From Dacryopinax spathularia (Eukaryota; Basidiomycota; Dacrymycetes; Dacrymycetales; Dacrymycetaceae), in the NCBI GenBank assembly GCA_037974965.1, contig JBBPFI010000007.1:930001-994000 (forward strand): 64,000 bases of DNA, given 5' to 3'. A model generated the notes under the pieces. It saw only the letters and a program-made list of their open reading frames with translations, had not been told where the DNA came from and searched no databases. Made by a program: the position numbers and the translations under genes. Below, piece after piece: positions 1-12,979 of the stretch (its first letter is position 1; every line of letters begins with the position of its first letter).

Positions 1-315
1 TTTCCCGCTGGTGGTCGCCGCGCTTGTGGGGACGTTTGTCCATATCTTGTGGGTGAGGCTGCCGATTACGCTTGTTGCGCTTGGGTGGTCGGTCTGGGGT
101 ACGTTCCTTCTATCAACGCTCCTACCACTTTTTGACGAAGGCGTGTAGCGTCGGTGAACTTCCTCGACGGAACACACATAGAAGCCCAACGTATCCTCCT
201 CGCCGTCTACCCTCTCTGGTACGCATTCGCCATTTCCCACTTATCTCACAAAGAGCTGACGACGGGCTGCAGCCTCTTCTACTTTATTCTCGCATGGATG
301 ATCCTCATTCAGTAG
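1..315 (+). CDS. Yip1-family membrane protein, C-terminal part (YIPF6/Yip4-like)
   Basis: The window opens inside a coding exon read in frame 2 (bases 2-98). A 50-bp intron with donor GTACGT and acceptor TAG (99-148) joins it to the last exon, 149-315. The tail is almost entirely hydrophobic, with three likely membrane segments. The stretches WSVWASVNFLDG and AVYPLWYAFAISHLS resemble the end of Yip1/YIPF proteins, which act in ER-Golgi vesicle transport. The gene converges on the disulfide isomerase, whose stop lies about 200 bp away. The 5' part is outside the window, so the assignment rests on about 88 residues. Another polytopic Golgi protein remains possible. Confidence 0.55.
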
Positions 316-517
316 TTAGTCCTGAAAAACATCTTGTACGCTAGCTCCTTTGCGTGGGCTACGAAAAGGGCCGGAGATGATACGCATATATATCCTATTC
401 ACTGCACATTCTGCGTGTCATTTCAGCTTCCCCACGTCCCACAGAGCGCAGCTCATCCCGCAGACGAAGATCGGACTAAGCTGGCAAGATGGAAAGATGG
501 AAAAGAGGGTGAGTGGA

Positions 518-2354
518 CTAGAGCTCCGCCTTAACCTTCCCCGCCGCCTCCACAACCTTCTCACTAGCCGCCGCCGCCGCCTCGCTCACAGTACTAGCCG
601 CAGCCTTGGCGCCCTCCGACCCCTGGTTAAAGATATGTTGGGCCTCGTCTGCCGCTGCGCTCGCTTGTTCTTCGAGGAAAGCAGCGAGGATGTTCGCTTT
701 CCGCTGGATCTCGTCGAGCTTTTGGGGGGCGAGGGTCTTTTTCTGGAGGATGGAGGCGAGGCTGAAGATATATCAGCATGCATTCTCTTGGTCGCTCGAG
801 AGGTGGAGAAACAGAAGAGGGGAAGTGGATTGGACGGGAAGGGAGGGGAAGAGAGAGAAGAAAGGAAAGCAAGGTAGAGGAAGGGGAAGGAGAAGCGGAC
901 GAGGAAGGGAAAGCAAGGGAAAGACGTACCGCGCACTCTCCTTCTGCAGCCAGTCGGCGGATTCGGTCATCTTCTTCATCGCTCGCAAGTAGTAATCCCC
1001 GCTCGTCTTCTCCGCTAGCTGGAGCGCGGCCGCCGCTGCGGTCGCTTCCTTCAGGAGCGTCTCCCTGTCCGGTACGGAGGCGTAGAACTTGGCTGCGATC
1101 GTGTCGAGCGAGGGTATGCGGCCGGCCTATCCCACACTCTCATAAGTCCACTGCCATCAGAGTAGGAAGGCGCAGAGGAAGAACATACGAGATTGTTGAG
1201 CACCCCTCCCACAGACCGGAACGTCCCACACCTCTCATTCAAAAAGTCCACAAACTGCTGCTCGCCCCTCCCGCCCATATAGTCCTCCGCCACTTTCTCC
1301 GACGAGCCACGGGGGAAGAACTTGATGGTCGGGTACGAGTTGATGTTGTATCGGCTTGCGATGGGCTTGTTGGGCGCTGCGTCGGCGTCGAATTCTGCGA
1401 TTATGCAGCTGGGCTCGTTGGAGAAGTCTTGCGCTACTTTCTCGAGCGTGGGCTTGAGGTTCTTGCAGTGGCCGCTGCGCATACAACGTGTGAGCCGACG
1501 CCAGGAGAGAGCGGAGAGGAGAGGAGAGGAGACGGCAGGCGGGAGAGGAGGGACGGAGGGCCGGAGGAGGGAGAGGAAAAGGGAAAGGGAAAGGGAGAGG
1601 AGGAAAGGGACGTACCACCAAGGAGCAGTAAACGCGACCAGCACGTCCTTCGAAGGGTCCATAACGACCTCGTCAAAATCATGCGACTGGAGCATCTTCC
1701 TCGTCGGCGGAGGCGGGCCCTTAGCCTTCACACCCGACTTGGCTTCGACGCTACATATCCCCACACATCAGCTTCTACCCAGCGGTCGGCGCGACGAGTA
1801 GAAAGAGGCGTACAAGGAAATCAAAGCGTCCAGGTCTCGCTGACCTTCATACGGCTCCGGCTCCAAAGATCCAGCAGGGAACCATTTCAGCGCTGTCCAC
1901 AACCACGGCTTAGTAATCCCATTCCCTCTCATCGCTGAGAAATGGAGAGAACGTACTGGGAAACCCGGTCACCCCGAACCTTTGCCCAGCTTCTTTCCCT
2001 TCGCCGTCGGCGTCGACTTTGGCGATTATGACGCCTTTTGTGTGCGCGTAGGCGTCTGCGAGCTGTTCGTAGGTCGGGGCGAGGTTCTTGCAGTGTCCGC
2101 TACGACTCTCATCAACACGAGCTCTCCCACGTCTTGTTTGGGGTAGAAACGTACCACCACGGTGCGAAGCTGTCCACCTGGTTAGCGGGATACTGAGCGA
2201 TAGAGGGGGGAAAGAGGGGGACGTACAACTCGACCAAAGCAGGCGCGTCACGTCCAATATGCTCATCAAAGCTTGCAGAGTCCAACTCCAGCACGTTGGA
2301 CGCAAGTGCACTAGCAGCAAGGACCGCTAGGGTCGAAAGATATGACAGTCTCAT
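518..2354 (-). CDS. Protein disulfide isomerase, two thioredoxin domains plus ERp29-like C-terminal domain (ERp38 type)
   Basis: This is an ER-lumen thiol-disulfide oxidoreductase of 408 residues in eight exons: 2354-2227, 2169-2155, 2099-1957, 1892-1814, 1750-1616, 1474-1189, 1126-930 and 761-518. A hydrophobic signal peptide (residues 1-19) leads into two thioredoxin domains, each with an APWCGHC active site (Cys48/Cys51 and Cys167/Cys170). A helical region follows (about 265-400), matching the ERp29 C-terminal domain of fungal ERp38. The second exon is only 15 nt. In both domains an intron splits the first active-site Cys codon as TG|C. The protein ends KAEL, which resembles a degenerate K/HDEL retrieval signal; that reading is inferred. 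Domain order and length fit the family well. Confidence 0.92.
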
Positions 2355-2792
2355 TCTTGCGTTCTTGCGTTATCGGTAGTTCAAGCGTTTTTCAAGCGGA
2401 GCAGTCAAGGTGAGTGAAGTGAACGAAGGCAAGCAAGCAAAGTGTTTTGAGTTGGAGGATCGGTTCGTGTAAGCTCGCCAGGCTCCGCTCCGCTCTCACG
2501 TTGCTGACGAGACGCGCATATGACGGGCTACGTGTCGCCCGGAGCCTATTCCATCCTCTCGTTAACCCCGAAAGGGCTCATCTGTCGGCTGTAAGGTGTT
2601 AGAGGGTTGATAGCGTAAGGGTCCGGGATTGCTAAGAATTTGTTGTGAGTCGGGCTTGCTCATTCCTTGATCGCTTGATCAGCAGGGGTCTCGTGTCGTC
2701 ATTTTCTTGTTCGTCCTTATAACCCCCTACTCTCGCTCGGCTTTCTTTGAACAGCAAAACATAGAGGAACTTGTACTATATCCCTAGACGCT
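2355..2792. promoter_or_regulatory. Divergent promoter region, disulfide isomerase and SQT1
   Basis: The 438 bp between the two start codons must hold both promoters. TACGTGTC at 2529-2536 resembles the yeast UPRE-2 core bound by Hac1. That would suit an ER foldase gene, but a single 8-mer is weak evidence. I see no clear TATA box or repeat. Confidence 0.3.
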
Positions 2793-4251
2793 ATGGCCAG
2801 CAACCACCCCAACCCGCACGAAGAGCAGCATGCAGAGGACAAGCATGCGGAGGAGAACATCGCCGACCTCGTCGACCCCGAAGGCGCCGAGTCAGACGAA
2901 GAAGAGTACATAAACCAAGAAGACATCGAGGTGATCTACACCGACGACGAGGATATGCCGATGGACGAAGACGACGAGCCCGACGACCTCCCCGAGCCAG
3001 CAGAGAACACCAGCGTCGCCCAGTTCTCATTGCACCAGAAATCCGTCTTTGCCATCTCGATCCACCCTTCGCAGCCGCTCGCCGCGTCGGGGGGCGAAGA
3101 CGACCTAGGCTATATCTGGGACCTCACCACCGGCTCCGTCGTCACCAAGCTCTCGGGGCACGAAGATAGCGTGGTAGCGGTCGAGTGGAGCGCGGACGGG
3201 GAGATGGTCGCTACTGGCGGGATGGACGGGCGGGTGAGGATATGGAGGAGGGTCGGGAGGGAGAAATGGAGTATGTGGGAGTTTCTGACGGAGCTGCAGG
3301 GGCCGGACGAGGTGATGTGGTTGAGGTGGCATCCGAGGGGGCCTGTTCTTCTCGCAGGAGGAAATGACAGCACTGTTTGGTTGTGGCAGCGTACGCACTC
3401 TTCCTTCTCTCTTCCTTTGTTTTTCACAGGGCGTGGGATGAGGGCTGACCTGGACGGTGTGGGCAGTACCGTCGGGGAATACGATGCAAGTCTTTGCGGG
3501 CCACGAGGGCCCCGTGCACACAGGCACGTTCACCCCGGACGGGAAGAGGATCGTCACCGCCGACTCGGCCGGGACTCTCATCGCCTGGGACCCTCGCTCC
3601 CCCACACCGCAGTTCAAGCTCTCCCCCTCCGCGCATTTCCCGTTCGAGTCCGGCATCACCTCCCTGTCCGTCAACCCCGCTTGCACTCTTGCCGTTGTAG
3701 GCGGAGCTGAGGGCGCGGTAAGAGTCGTTAATCTGAGTAAGGGGGAGGTGTTGGGGGGAGTGGAGGGACATAAGGAGGGTGAAAGTGTGGAGGCGATCGA
3801 GTTTGTGGAGCTTGTGGGAGCGGGGGTGGGGGCGGCGGGGGTGGTTGTGACGGGGGCGACGGACGGGAAGGCGTGTATTTGGGATGTGGGGACTATGCGG
3901 TTGCGTGTTACGTTGGAGCATGAGGTATGTCTCCCTCTCCCTCTCCCCTTCCTCTCGCCCGCATCCTGCGCTCCTCACACCTTCTCCCGCTGCCGAACTT
4001 ATGCTAACCTTTGTCGAAATCCGTAGGACGCAGTAACATCCCTCCACTCGCACCCCTCCTCCCCCCATCTCCTCACCTCCGCCTCCGCCGACCGCACACT
4101 AAAAACATGGGACGCGCGCACCGGCCAACTCCTAAAACTGCACCAGGGGCACAGGGGGACCATCAATGCGGCTAGTGTGAGTCGGGATGGGAAGTGGGCG
4201 GCGAGTGCGGGTGATGAGGGGGTTTGTTTGGTTTGGGGGTTGGATGTTTAG
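2793..4251 (+). CDS. SQT1: WD40 ribosome-assembly chaperone Sqt1 / AAMP homologue
   Basis: The 426-residue product is encoded by exons 2793-3390, 3467-3924 and 4027-4251. An acidic N-terminus (about residues 1-75, rich in Asp and Glu) precedes WD40 repeats with typical GH...WD ends, for example LSGHEDSVVAVEW, FAGHEGPVHTGTF and LTSASADRTLKTWD. Sqt1 binds the N-terminus of nascent ribosomal protein L10 (uL16) and delivers it to 60S subunits; AAMP is the animal counterpart. The acidic head plus propeller and the length (431 residues in budding yeast) support this over other WD40 families. The start is the first ATG, just after the divergent promoter. Confidence 0.85.
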
Positions 4252-5823
4252 CGTGGGGTTCTTTTCGCTGCGGGGAGCAAGCCAGGGGTGGGGAGTGTGC
4301 GGCGGGTGGATGTGGTTGTTAGGCTCTCGTGTATGGAGGAGAATAGACTCGCAGAAGTCGGGGCCGCCATTGTGTTATTGGAGATAAGGGGGGGTGACCG
4401 TCAAACAGATCAGAAGCTCGAATATACTTGTTGTGCTATCATTTCCAATCTGCACGACCATAAAGTCCGCACACATGTATCTTAATCCCCAGGCTGGTCA
4501 GGTCTGAAAGAGCCCCGGGCGTCCCTAGGCCTCATACGACCTGGCATCTTGCCTGGTTCCAAGGAACTTGAACATCGGAATGGGCTCTAGTGTATGACCC
4601 GTGCAGCGGGCCAGAAAATCAATTCCTGCATCCACTGTGTACTTCGTTCGAGCGGCCGAGTTCACACTGTGCATGTTTTGATGCTCAGCTCTACCAGTGC
4701 TGGGTGGTCATGCAGCCTACGAAAAGTCCGCCTTGCAACATACAGACGTAGACTGCAGATGCAGGGAAGCTCCAGCTCCGCTAGAACACCACATAACACT
4801 AGACTGAAAGGTCCAACAAGTACTCTCGAGAGCTTGACAGGGTTGACGAGCCCCTTGTTTTATGGAGGGACACGTCAATCCTGGCGTACATAGGACTAAC
4901 AGGATCCGAGTTCCAGGAAGGCTGTTCATTCCCAGTAATAATGGAGGGCTTTGGACGGGTTGATATGTTGTTGAGAGTGGATGTGTGCTGGATGGGGTGA
5001 AAGGAAGCGAAGGGCCGATCTGTTCAGTATTATAGGACATCCTACCCCGCCTTTGCTTCACTTCATTCCAACGCCAAAAGAGAGGAGGTGAACGAGTTGC
5101 GAGGGGGTGCGCTGGCGAAGGATGACGTTCCCCGGAATGTCATTCGCTTCCGCTCAGAGGGAGGGGTGTGTGGCTGTGTTTCAGTTCCCGTTTCCCCGGG
5201 TGGTGTCGGCGCCGTGCATGTTGTTGAGCACGCTGTCCCGTTGCATATGCACACGGGTTTATCGCCACTGAGTTCACCTCGCGAAAGGCTTCCTGACGTT
5301 CGTTCGACTTTCTTCGCAAGGGCGACGGCTGGCTGGCGGAAGGGCAACGTGGTATTACTTACCTACCTTTGCAGGACTTCCTTCGTCTTTGGAACACTTC
5401 GCTGCCAACGTAACACGCGTCACACAAAACCACCGCTCGGGCCCTCAGCACCACCATCACCATCAGCATCAAACCACGCGTTGGGAGTTACCAGCAGCTC
5501 ATCGTTCATCCGGAGAAGAAGCCCTGATTCCTGATTCCTCCCCCTTTTCCCCTTACCGACTTGTTCTTTCCTTCGAAGCTGACCCGACAATTCGTATCCG
5601 TCGATCCGTCGCCACCTCATCTGCCCCTCTCTGCCCTCATCGTTCCCGCTCTTTCTCACCCGCTCGTCAACCAATTACCATCTCTCCACGTCACCTCCAC
5701 TCAGTCAGCATTGCATACACCCACAACCAGCGAATAGCGAGCGAGCGCACCCACACGACCCACAAGAAGGGGGGATAAGGTAATATAGCCTACAAGCCAT
5801 ACGCAGGCCGAGGCGAACGTGCC
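4252..5823. other. Intergenic region between SQT1 and the PH-domain gene
   Basis: About 1.57 kb with no convincing gene. Short open frames on both strands lack codon bias and recognisable motifs. The last several hundred bases are CT/CA-rich and probably form the promoter and 5' UTR of the large gene that starts at 5824. A possible transposon relic inside is listed separately. Confidence 0.5.
4750..4930 (+). mobile_element. Possible decayed non-LTR (LINE-like) fragment
   Basis: In the plus frames a C-x-C...E...H arrangement (CRCREAPAPLEHHITLD, from about 4754) is followed within 130 bp by WRDTSILAYIGLTG in another frame. Many fungal Tad-like LINEs end with a similar C-x-C...H cluster and a leucine-rich line ending in ATG/TG-R-F. 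The stretch is interrupted by stops and frame changes, and no poly-A or flanking duplication is obvious. A chance resemblance is quite possible. Confidence 0.18.
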
Positions 5824-8800
5824 ATGTCCGGCTGGTCAACACGCAACGACGGGTTCGTAGGCCCCGCTCAACTCCAACGACTCCCACCACCTCCAACAAG
5901 AGACTTCCGTCGTCCGCCCGAGCTGCCACCCGCACAACCACACCATTCCGCCACCGCATCCCTCTCATCTTCCGCCACGTCGCCAGGCTCGGGAGGAGCA
6001 GGAGCAGGGGGAAGGCCGCAGGCGAAAGCGAGGAATTCGTTCTTTGCGGCGTTTAGGAATATTGGGAACGTGAACCCGCCTATTGAGCCTAGGCCGAGGA
6101 GGTCGAGCGAGGCGAGTCAAGGAGCAGGAGCAGGAGGGAGGGAGATCTCGTCCCCTCAACGCCTACAACCCCGACATCAAGGCAGCTTGCCACCGAGCGT
6201 ATCGGCGCCGGCGCTGCATCACGGACAGCCGCAGCGACAACCTCTACCGCAGCAACAACAGCAGAGAGGCGCATACGGCCAAATGCCCCCGCAGCCGAGG
6301 AGCACGATGGAACGTACCGTCTCCTCTTCCCGCCAAGCCTCAGGAGCACTAAGCGACCACGGGCACGGCAGTGCCGGTACGACGACTTCTCCCAATCTGG
6401 GCAGTATAGCTGCCGGCGGACAGCCAGGAGGAGGAGGGGGAGGACATATGGCCGCAGGCGGGATCAGCCCAGGGGGGACGATAACAGCGGGGAGTTTTGC
6501 AGCTATGAGACATGAGGATCGGAGGAGGGCTAGTATGGTCGACCTTCCTCTGCCCGCTGGAGAGCGGGAAGGAGGAGGGGGAGGGGAGAGGTTGCCGACT
6601 GTGCAGGAATCCCCTCGCAGGCCCGCTGTGGGGGAGTTCCAGCAGCAGCAAGCGTCGCCGAACCGGGCGTCGCAGTATCAGCAGCCTCCGCAGCAGCAGT
6701 CGCCAAATCGTGCATCTCAGTATCAGCAGCCTCCACCCCCTCAGCAACAACAGCAGCAGCAAGTGCAACAACAACGCACCCCCGAACGGGGCTCCCTAGA
6801 CGTCTCCACCTCGAGCAGCAGCGCCCACTTCACCCCCACCCCGCCCTCGGGCGGTCCCCTCTCCACGCTCCACCCCGAACTGCGTAGCGGCATCCAGCTC
6901 TCCATCGCCCACGCACACAAGATCTATTTCTCTGGCCCGCTTTCTCGGCGCTTGGAGCTGGAACCGAGTGGGAGGCCGCCGCATAGACAGGAAGGGTGGG
7001 TGGACGTGTGGGCTCAGCTGGGGGGGACGACGTTGAGCGTGTGGGAGATGAGGGCGATTGAGGAGGCTAGTAAGAGGGGGGAGGAGGTGCCGCCGAGTTA
7101 TATAAATGTTACTGATGCTGTGCGTCCTCCCCCACCTCCCTACCCATAACCGAACACCTGATGACCGCATATATGCGCATATAACAGTTCATCGGCGTCC
7201 TAGGCAGCATCGAGATCCCCGCCACGGGCACCCAACCAGCCAGCAAACGCACAAACATCCTCACGCTCAACACGGCCGGCTCGAACTTGCTCCTGTTCAG
7301 TGCTCCGAGTGGACAGGCACTCGTTAGTTGGGCGGCGGCGCTGAGGCTCGCGACGTGGGAGAAGAGCAGGCTGGAGGAGATATATACGGGTCATTTGTTG
7401 CGGATGAGTCTGATGGCTCCCAATGGGGGTACGTCCTCGCTTCGTCTCTCACCTCCACGCTTTCTTGTGGCCGCTGGGAAGTGCATATACTCAAGTTGTG
7501 CAACCAGAATTTAAACAACCCAAAACGGCTCTTACTCGCGGAAAACTCGAAGGCTGGGTGCGCATCCGCCTCGCAGGTCAAGTAGACTGGAAACGCGTCT
7601 ACGCAATAATAACCTCCGCATACGACCCACTCCAATCTCCCAACCTCCCCGGCTCCGCAAAACCCAGCGCTCCAGCATTCGCAGCTGCTATCTCGCAACA
7701 CTCCCCAGGGCTGGGAGGGAGGCCGGAGTCGCCTACGAGCCAGAAATCGCCCAGCGTGTTGACTAAACGAAGGATGTCGGGCATCTTTAGGTCTTCTGGC
7801 GGGGGGAGCCAGAATGGCGGGCATGGCTCTGCTGGCTTGTTTGCGCACCATCATCATCATAAGCAAACTACCGTGGACGGCGTCGCCCCTCCCGTCATCG
7901 CTTTCCACGCCGCCCCTCCCCAAGGGCGCAAGCCCAAGCCACCCCTCCTCACCCTCACGCACGTGACGCAGGCCTTCGCCCTGTATCCCGAGCGGCCAGA
8001 GATGATCTCCAAGTCCAACCTATTCAAGATCGAAGCTCTCCTAGGAACAGAGATCGACCATACCGCGCCAACCGCCTCCAGCGCCGGAGGGGGAAAACAC
8101 AAGCCCAAGCAAGAAGAACGTTTCGCCGGAAAAATGGCGGGGCGCGAGGGGTGGTGCATTGTCCAGCCCGAGCTGCCCGAAGATCCAGCCGGTGGCGGAA
8201 GTGGTGGTGGTGGAAGTGGAGGAGGAGGAGGGCAGAAAGCGAGTCTGGTGATGGATATGCTCAAGTGGCTCGTGGCGATCCATGATGCGTTTGGGCTGTA
8301 TGGCCGGCCGGCGGGGTATACGTGGGACCCGAGAGATCCGACGAGTATGATGTTCTCCTACCCTGTCGGGCCGATGCGCGATGTGAGTCACTTCCGCGCT
8401 CTGTTCCTGCCTGTGTGCTTGGCTTCGCGAGGATATATGCTGACATGGTTTGTAGCACCTTTTCTTGGACCGCGAGCTTGCAGAGTCTTTAGATCCGAAC
8501 GACGACTCTACCTCCTCTGTCCGCGCCAGGCTACTCGCGATCCTGCTCGAGCGCATGCGCGGCCCGCCAACAACAGGCTCCGTCTCCGAGCACACCAACA
8601 CGATCGAGGAAGAAGAAGACGGCCAATCTGCCGAATCTGGCCCCGCACGCTCACAGGACGCGCCTTCTACTGGTGTTGGAGCTGGCGGCGCAGGAGTGCC
8701 AGAGCTCCCGCCGCTCGAGTTTGGCGGGTCGCCGTATGAGAACAGCTACCAGCTTGATTTGCAGCAGGGCGTTGGTGCGCCCCCGACAGCATACAATGGG

Positions 8801-11800
8801 GGCGTCCGGCGGTCACATAGCGTGCTTACGAAGATCACCGAGCAGAGCACAGTTCGTGGCGATAGTGGTGACGCCGATACGAGGCAGAACTCCGGCGGGG
8901 ACAACCTGGAATATGGACCTGACAGGGAGCGGTCCCTGAGCCGCAGATCGGCATTTACGGAAGACCTGAGCGAAGATGGAGAAATGGGCATGCCCCACCA
9001 CGAAGGGGACGAGTCGAACGACGATGGCGATCATACGATCCACGAGGACCACACTCTTCACGGCCCAACACAGGAAGAACAAGAAAGGGGAGGCAGTCAG
9101 CCGACGATCGTCCCCGGTGCGCCGGTCGTCCATAGCCCCGAAGCGACCCCTCAGCCAGAGGACAAGACCGTCCAGCCTCCCGCGAGTCCATATGCGGTCG
9201 CGCATGCCGAAGTGCGCGCTTCGAGCCCGTACGCGGGGAGCACGCACTCCCAGCAGCAGTCACAGAGGTCGCAGCGCTCTGGTAGTCCGTATAGTCTGCC
9301 GCCTGCTCAAAGGGCTGCTAGCCCATACGCGGTGCCGTCGATTGCTGCTGCCGCTGCTGGGAGAGCTGCAAGTCCGTATGCTGCTCCTGCTGCTCCGAGC
9401 CCGAGTGCCGCACGCCCAGCGAGCCCGTACACACTGGCCACGCCACGCATGTCCGCAACCTCGGCTCGGGCTGCTAGTCCATTCGCCGCTGCTACAACTA
9501 CGGGAGAGACGCCTTTCCAAACTGCGCCTCTCCCTCGTACACCAGGGTCGCTCACCGGTAACGGGCATCAAGAGCCGAAGGATTACGGGTTCCCCCCAAC
9601 TGCTGAGGGTCATAAGCCTAGCGAAGCTGCAGCCGCCATAGGGCAATCGATGATCTCTCCTCGCTTACAGCCTCTGCCCGCTTCCCCCGCTTCGCAACTC
9701 GGCGTGCCGCCGCAAGATCCGCGCGCTGTCAGTCCTGGGCTTGCGCCCCCCAAGCGTGTCGGCGCGACTCCACCACCTCAATCACCCAAACTGCGTGCAC
9801 CGACGCTCGAGTCACCGAAGCTTGCGCGCAGCCCGCTCGGACCGCCGCCTACGGCTCCTGCGCTCACGCCTGCTATCCTTGCTAGCCCACCGCCTGGCTC
9901 GCCTGGCTATGTGCAGCATAGGATGACACCTGATAAACTGCCTTCGCTCCAGACTACAGGGTTACGTGCTGCCGTTCTCGCTCCGGCACAGCAACAACAG
10001 GAGAAGACCCTGCCGCCGCCGCCTGAGTATAACGCACAGACACCATTTACCGATTCGCCCGTCCAGAGCGACTCGCCAGAGCTTGCTCCTGCTTCGCAGG
10101 CTCAACCTCAGGCTCAACAGCAGCAGCCGTTGTTGACGCTCTCTGCGCTGGGACCTTTACCTGCTCCGCCTGAACTGCGCCATTCATACTCTTACCAATC
10201 TTCCCTGCCCGGGACAGGCCGGACCTCACCGGCATCTCAATATCCCCCAACTGAAGCCGGGGTGACCCCCGCCGCAGTCGAAGAGCCTCCCTCACAAGGT
10301 TCGTACGACAAGCCCGTACCTCCGCCTTTCCGTCGTCAGCAAACGCCGATCGCGTTTGATCGACTGTCCCCTACCTCGGCATCAAGGGCGGCACCCTCAG
10401 GGACCATGACGACGAGTGGCGGTGCTGTGAATGAGAATATTGGAGGGAGGCAAAATGGGTCGCAGCTCGGGAGGAAACCGTCAGGCGCGCGCGCGTTGCC
10501 CGTTCGACAGCAGACAGCGAGCAGTCGTAGTACGTCGACGTCGCCCATCCCCCCTCATCCTCAGCTGCCGCAGGCTACTACCCCTCAACCATCGTCTACT
10601 CTTCCTAAGGTCGAGGAGCACGGTCCAGCGTCACCCCAGCCAGCACGGACTGAGCAGCAACCGCCAGCTCAGCAGCCACAGGAGGCTCTACCTGCACCTG
10701 CGCCAGCTCCGCAAGTCCAGGCAACTGCGGAGTCAATGGCCCGCCCACTCCCAGCACCCCGTCGACAGTCGACTCGCGATAGCTTCGGTGACCTGGGTGA
10801 CGATGCACTCGCTGCACTCAGTTATATGCAGCTTGATGGGTCGGTGGGCCAGCGGCCGGCACCTCCATCCGGGTCACCCGTGCAACAGCGGCAACCCCAG
10901 CCGCAGACCCCACCCCGGCAGCCGACCTCCTCCTCCGCCTCGCCTCGCTCACCACCTCCTCCTCAGTCACCGCCTAAGGATGAACAGGTCGTCTTCCCGA
11001 GCTCGTTCGCCACGTCCAGGCAGGCTGCTGAGCGGAAGGCGAAAGCGCAAGAACAGCAGCAGCGAAGGGATGAGGCTGTCCATAAGCCGGGCAGGCCGAG
11101 CGTGGGACAGAGATTGCAGGCTGCGGCTAAGAGGGGCACGTGGGCCAGGAGCAGCGACGAGGAAGAGGAGGAAGAGGATGACGACGACGAGGGCTCTGAC
11201 GAGGAGGTCGTGCCTCGCGGTCGGCAGACATCGGCTCGTCCGCCGAGGGACATCTCCCTTCCTCCGAACCAGATACATGCGCCTTTACCTCAACCTGTCA
11301 ACACTCCCTCGCATCGGTTCGAGATCGAAGCTCCATCTCCGCCACAGCAGGCAAGGATGAACATGCTCCCTCCTGATCAAGGTGTGAGACAGTCGTCTTA
11401 CAGCTTGGCGTCTGGCGTAGCTCCTCGCGGAGTTTCGCCAGGCCGTGCTATGGGTATGGGCGCACCTCCTTCGCTTGGTCAGGACGTGCAGGTTGACCAA
11501 GGACAATATGTGACAGGTGGACCATACGACCCGCAGCAACAGCAAGCGCAAGCTCGGATGCGAGGCTCTGGCTATCCATTCCCACCAGTGGACGAACCTC
11601 GGCCGCAATCCCAGCCCCGCTCGCGTGAACGCTACGATAGTCAAGAACGGCCTGCACCGATGAGCCTGCCCAACCGGCAGTCCGTCTGGACGGCCAACCT
11701 CGAGCGGGATGACGCTATGCCTATGGTCGCGCCTAACACTGGTAACAGGAATACGTTCATTTCCCTCGAGCCGAATGAGACGATGACGAAAGCGTTCACG

Positions 11801-12979
11801 CCCCATGGCTTGCTGCAGGCTGGGATCCAGGAGAAGCACGACCGCTCTGCCAAGCGACAGGAAGAGATCGCCCGCGAGACGGGTGCCTCACTCATCAACG
11901 TTCCATCAAAGCCTCCCCCTCCGCAGACCGGACTTCTCGGCGCCATTACCGCTCACGAAAGAGAACGGAACCGCGAAGGTGGTATGGGCGCAACGCTCAC
12001 GGAACGGGAGCGGGAGAAGCGCATGGCAGAAGAACGCCAAAGGCGGCTCGACGAATACCAGCGCCAGCAACTTGACCAAGCCGAACACATGGGTCAAGGA
12101 GGCCAGTACGACATGTACGGCAACCCTACCGGATTTGCAGGGTTCAATCCGATGGCTGGCCAGCCTGGCATGCTTCATCCGATGATGACCGGTATGGGTG
12201 GCATGGGCGGAATGATGCCCAATCCTATGATGATGTCCACATACGGCATGAACCCGATGATGTTCGGCGGTATGGGCGGCATGATGCCTTTCGGTGGTTG
12301 GCCCGGGGCACCAGGTATCACCCCGCAGCAGCAGCAAATGGCCGCTCAGGCAGCGATGGAAGCGTACAATCGCACGATGGTGGCGTACTCGCAGGTCGGA
12401 AGTCAGCCGCAGTCGCCCGCTGCGTCTGAGGCTGGTGGACCGCAAAACGGTAACCCTGCCGCCAGCAACCCTGCCCTCAACAGGATGAGCACCGCCAGTC
12501 CGCCTATGATGAGCCCGAACCAATATATGGGTGGCATGGGCGGTATGGGTGGTATGGGCATGGGCGGCATGGGAATGGGGATGCCGGGTATGGGCATGAT
12601 GGGTATGATGTCGCCCCAGATGATGGGAATGATGGGCATGCCTGGCGGTATGGGCGGTATGGGCCCAATGAGCCCCATGGCAACAGGGATGGGAGGAATG
12701 GGCGGCATGGGCATGGGAGGCATGGGCAGTCCCATGGGCATGCAAGGCATGCAGAGCATGACCAACCTCTCCGCCATGAACAGCCCTCAGTTCAACGCTC
12801 AGCAGCAGACACCGCAGTCCCAGCCTCAGTCTAGCCCGGAATACCTCGCAGCGAGGAACAGATATTCAAGCTTCACCGCCTCCTCCGACCAGCCGCAGAG
12901 CCGTCCGCTCTCAGGGCAGAATACGCCTGGAACACCTGCCCGGTCACAAGGCGCGAACACGCCAAACAACCACCACTGA
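5824..12979 (+). CDS. Large PH-domain protein with low-complexity tail (Skg3/Caf120-like)
   Basis: Four exons (5824-7119, 7188-7428, 7508-8382, 8456-12979) encode 2311 residues. Residues 1-340 are Gly/Gln/Pro-rich. A PH-like region lies around 345-510, with IHAHKIYFSGPL-type strands and a helix near SWAAALRLATW. A second PH-like segment (GKLEGWVRIRLAGQVDWKRVYAI) follows around 520. This layout matches fungal Skg3/Caf120 proteins, cortical factors linked to Ccr4-Not, though those are about half this length. The long last exon is disordered: about ten SPYA-type repeats (about 1045-1150), an acidic run (about 1704-1723), an Arg/Glu-rich coiled coil (9430-9600 bp downstream of it encodes further repeats; the coil itself is at 11950-12090 bp), and a Met/Gly-rich block (2046-2086 and 2161-2235). 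The family assignment rests on the first third only. Confidence 0.7.

Noticed and set aside
8813-9646. Long open frames antisense to the PH-domain gene
   Set aside because: They are shadows of repetitive, GC-rich coding sequence on the other strand and have no motifs.
12403-12777. Met/Pro/Ile-rich open frame on the minus strand
   Set aside because: It is the reverse complement of the Met-Gly repeat region, so the pattern is a by-product.
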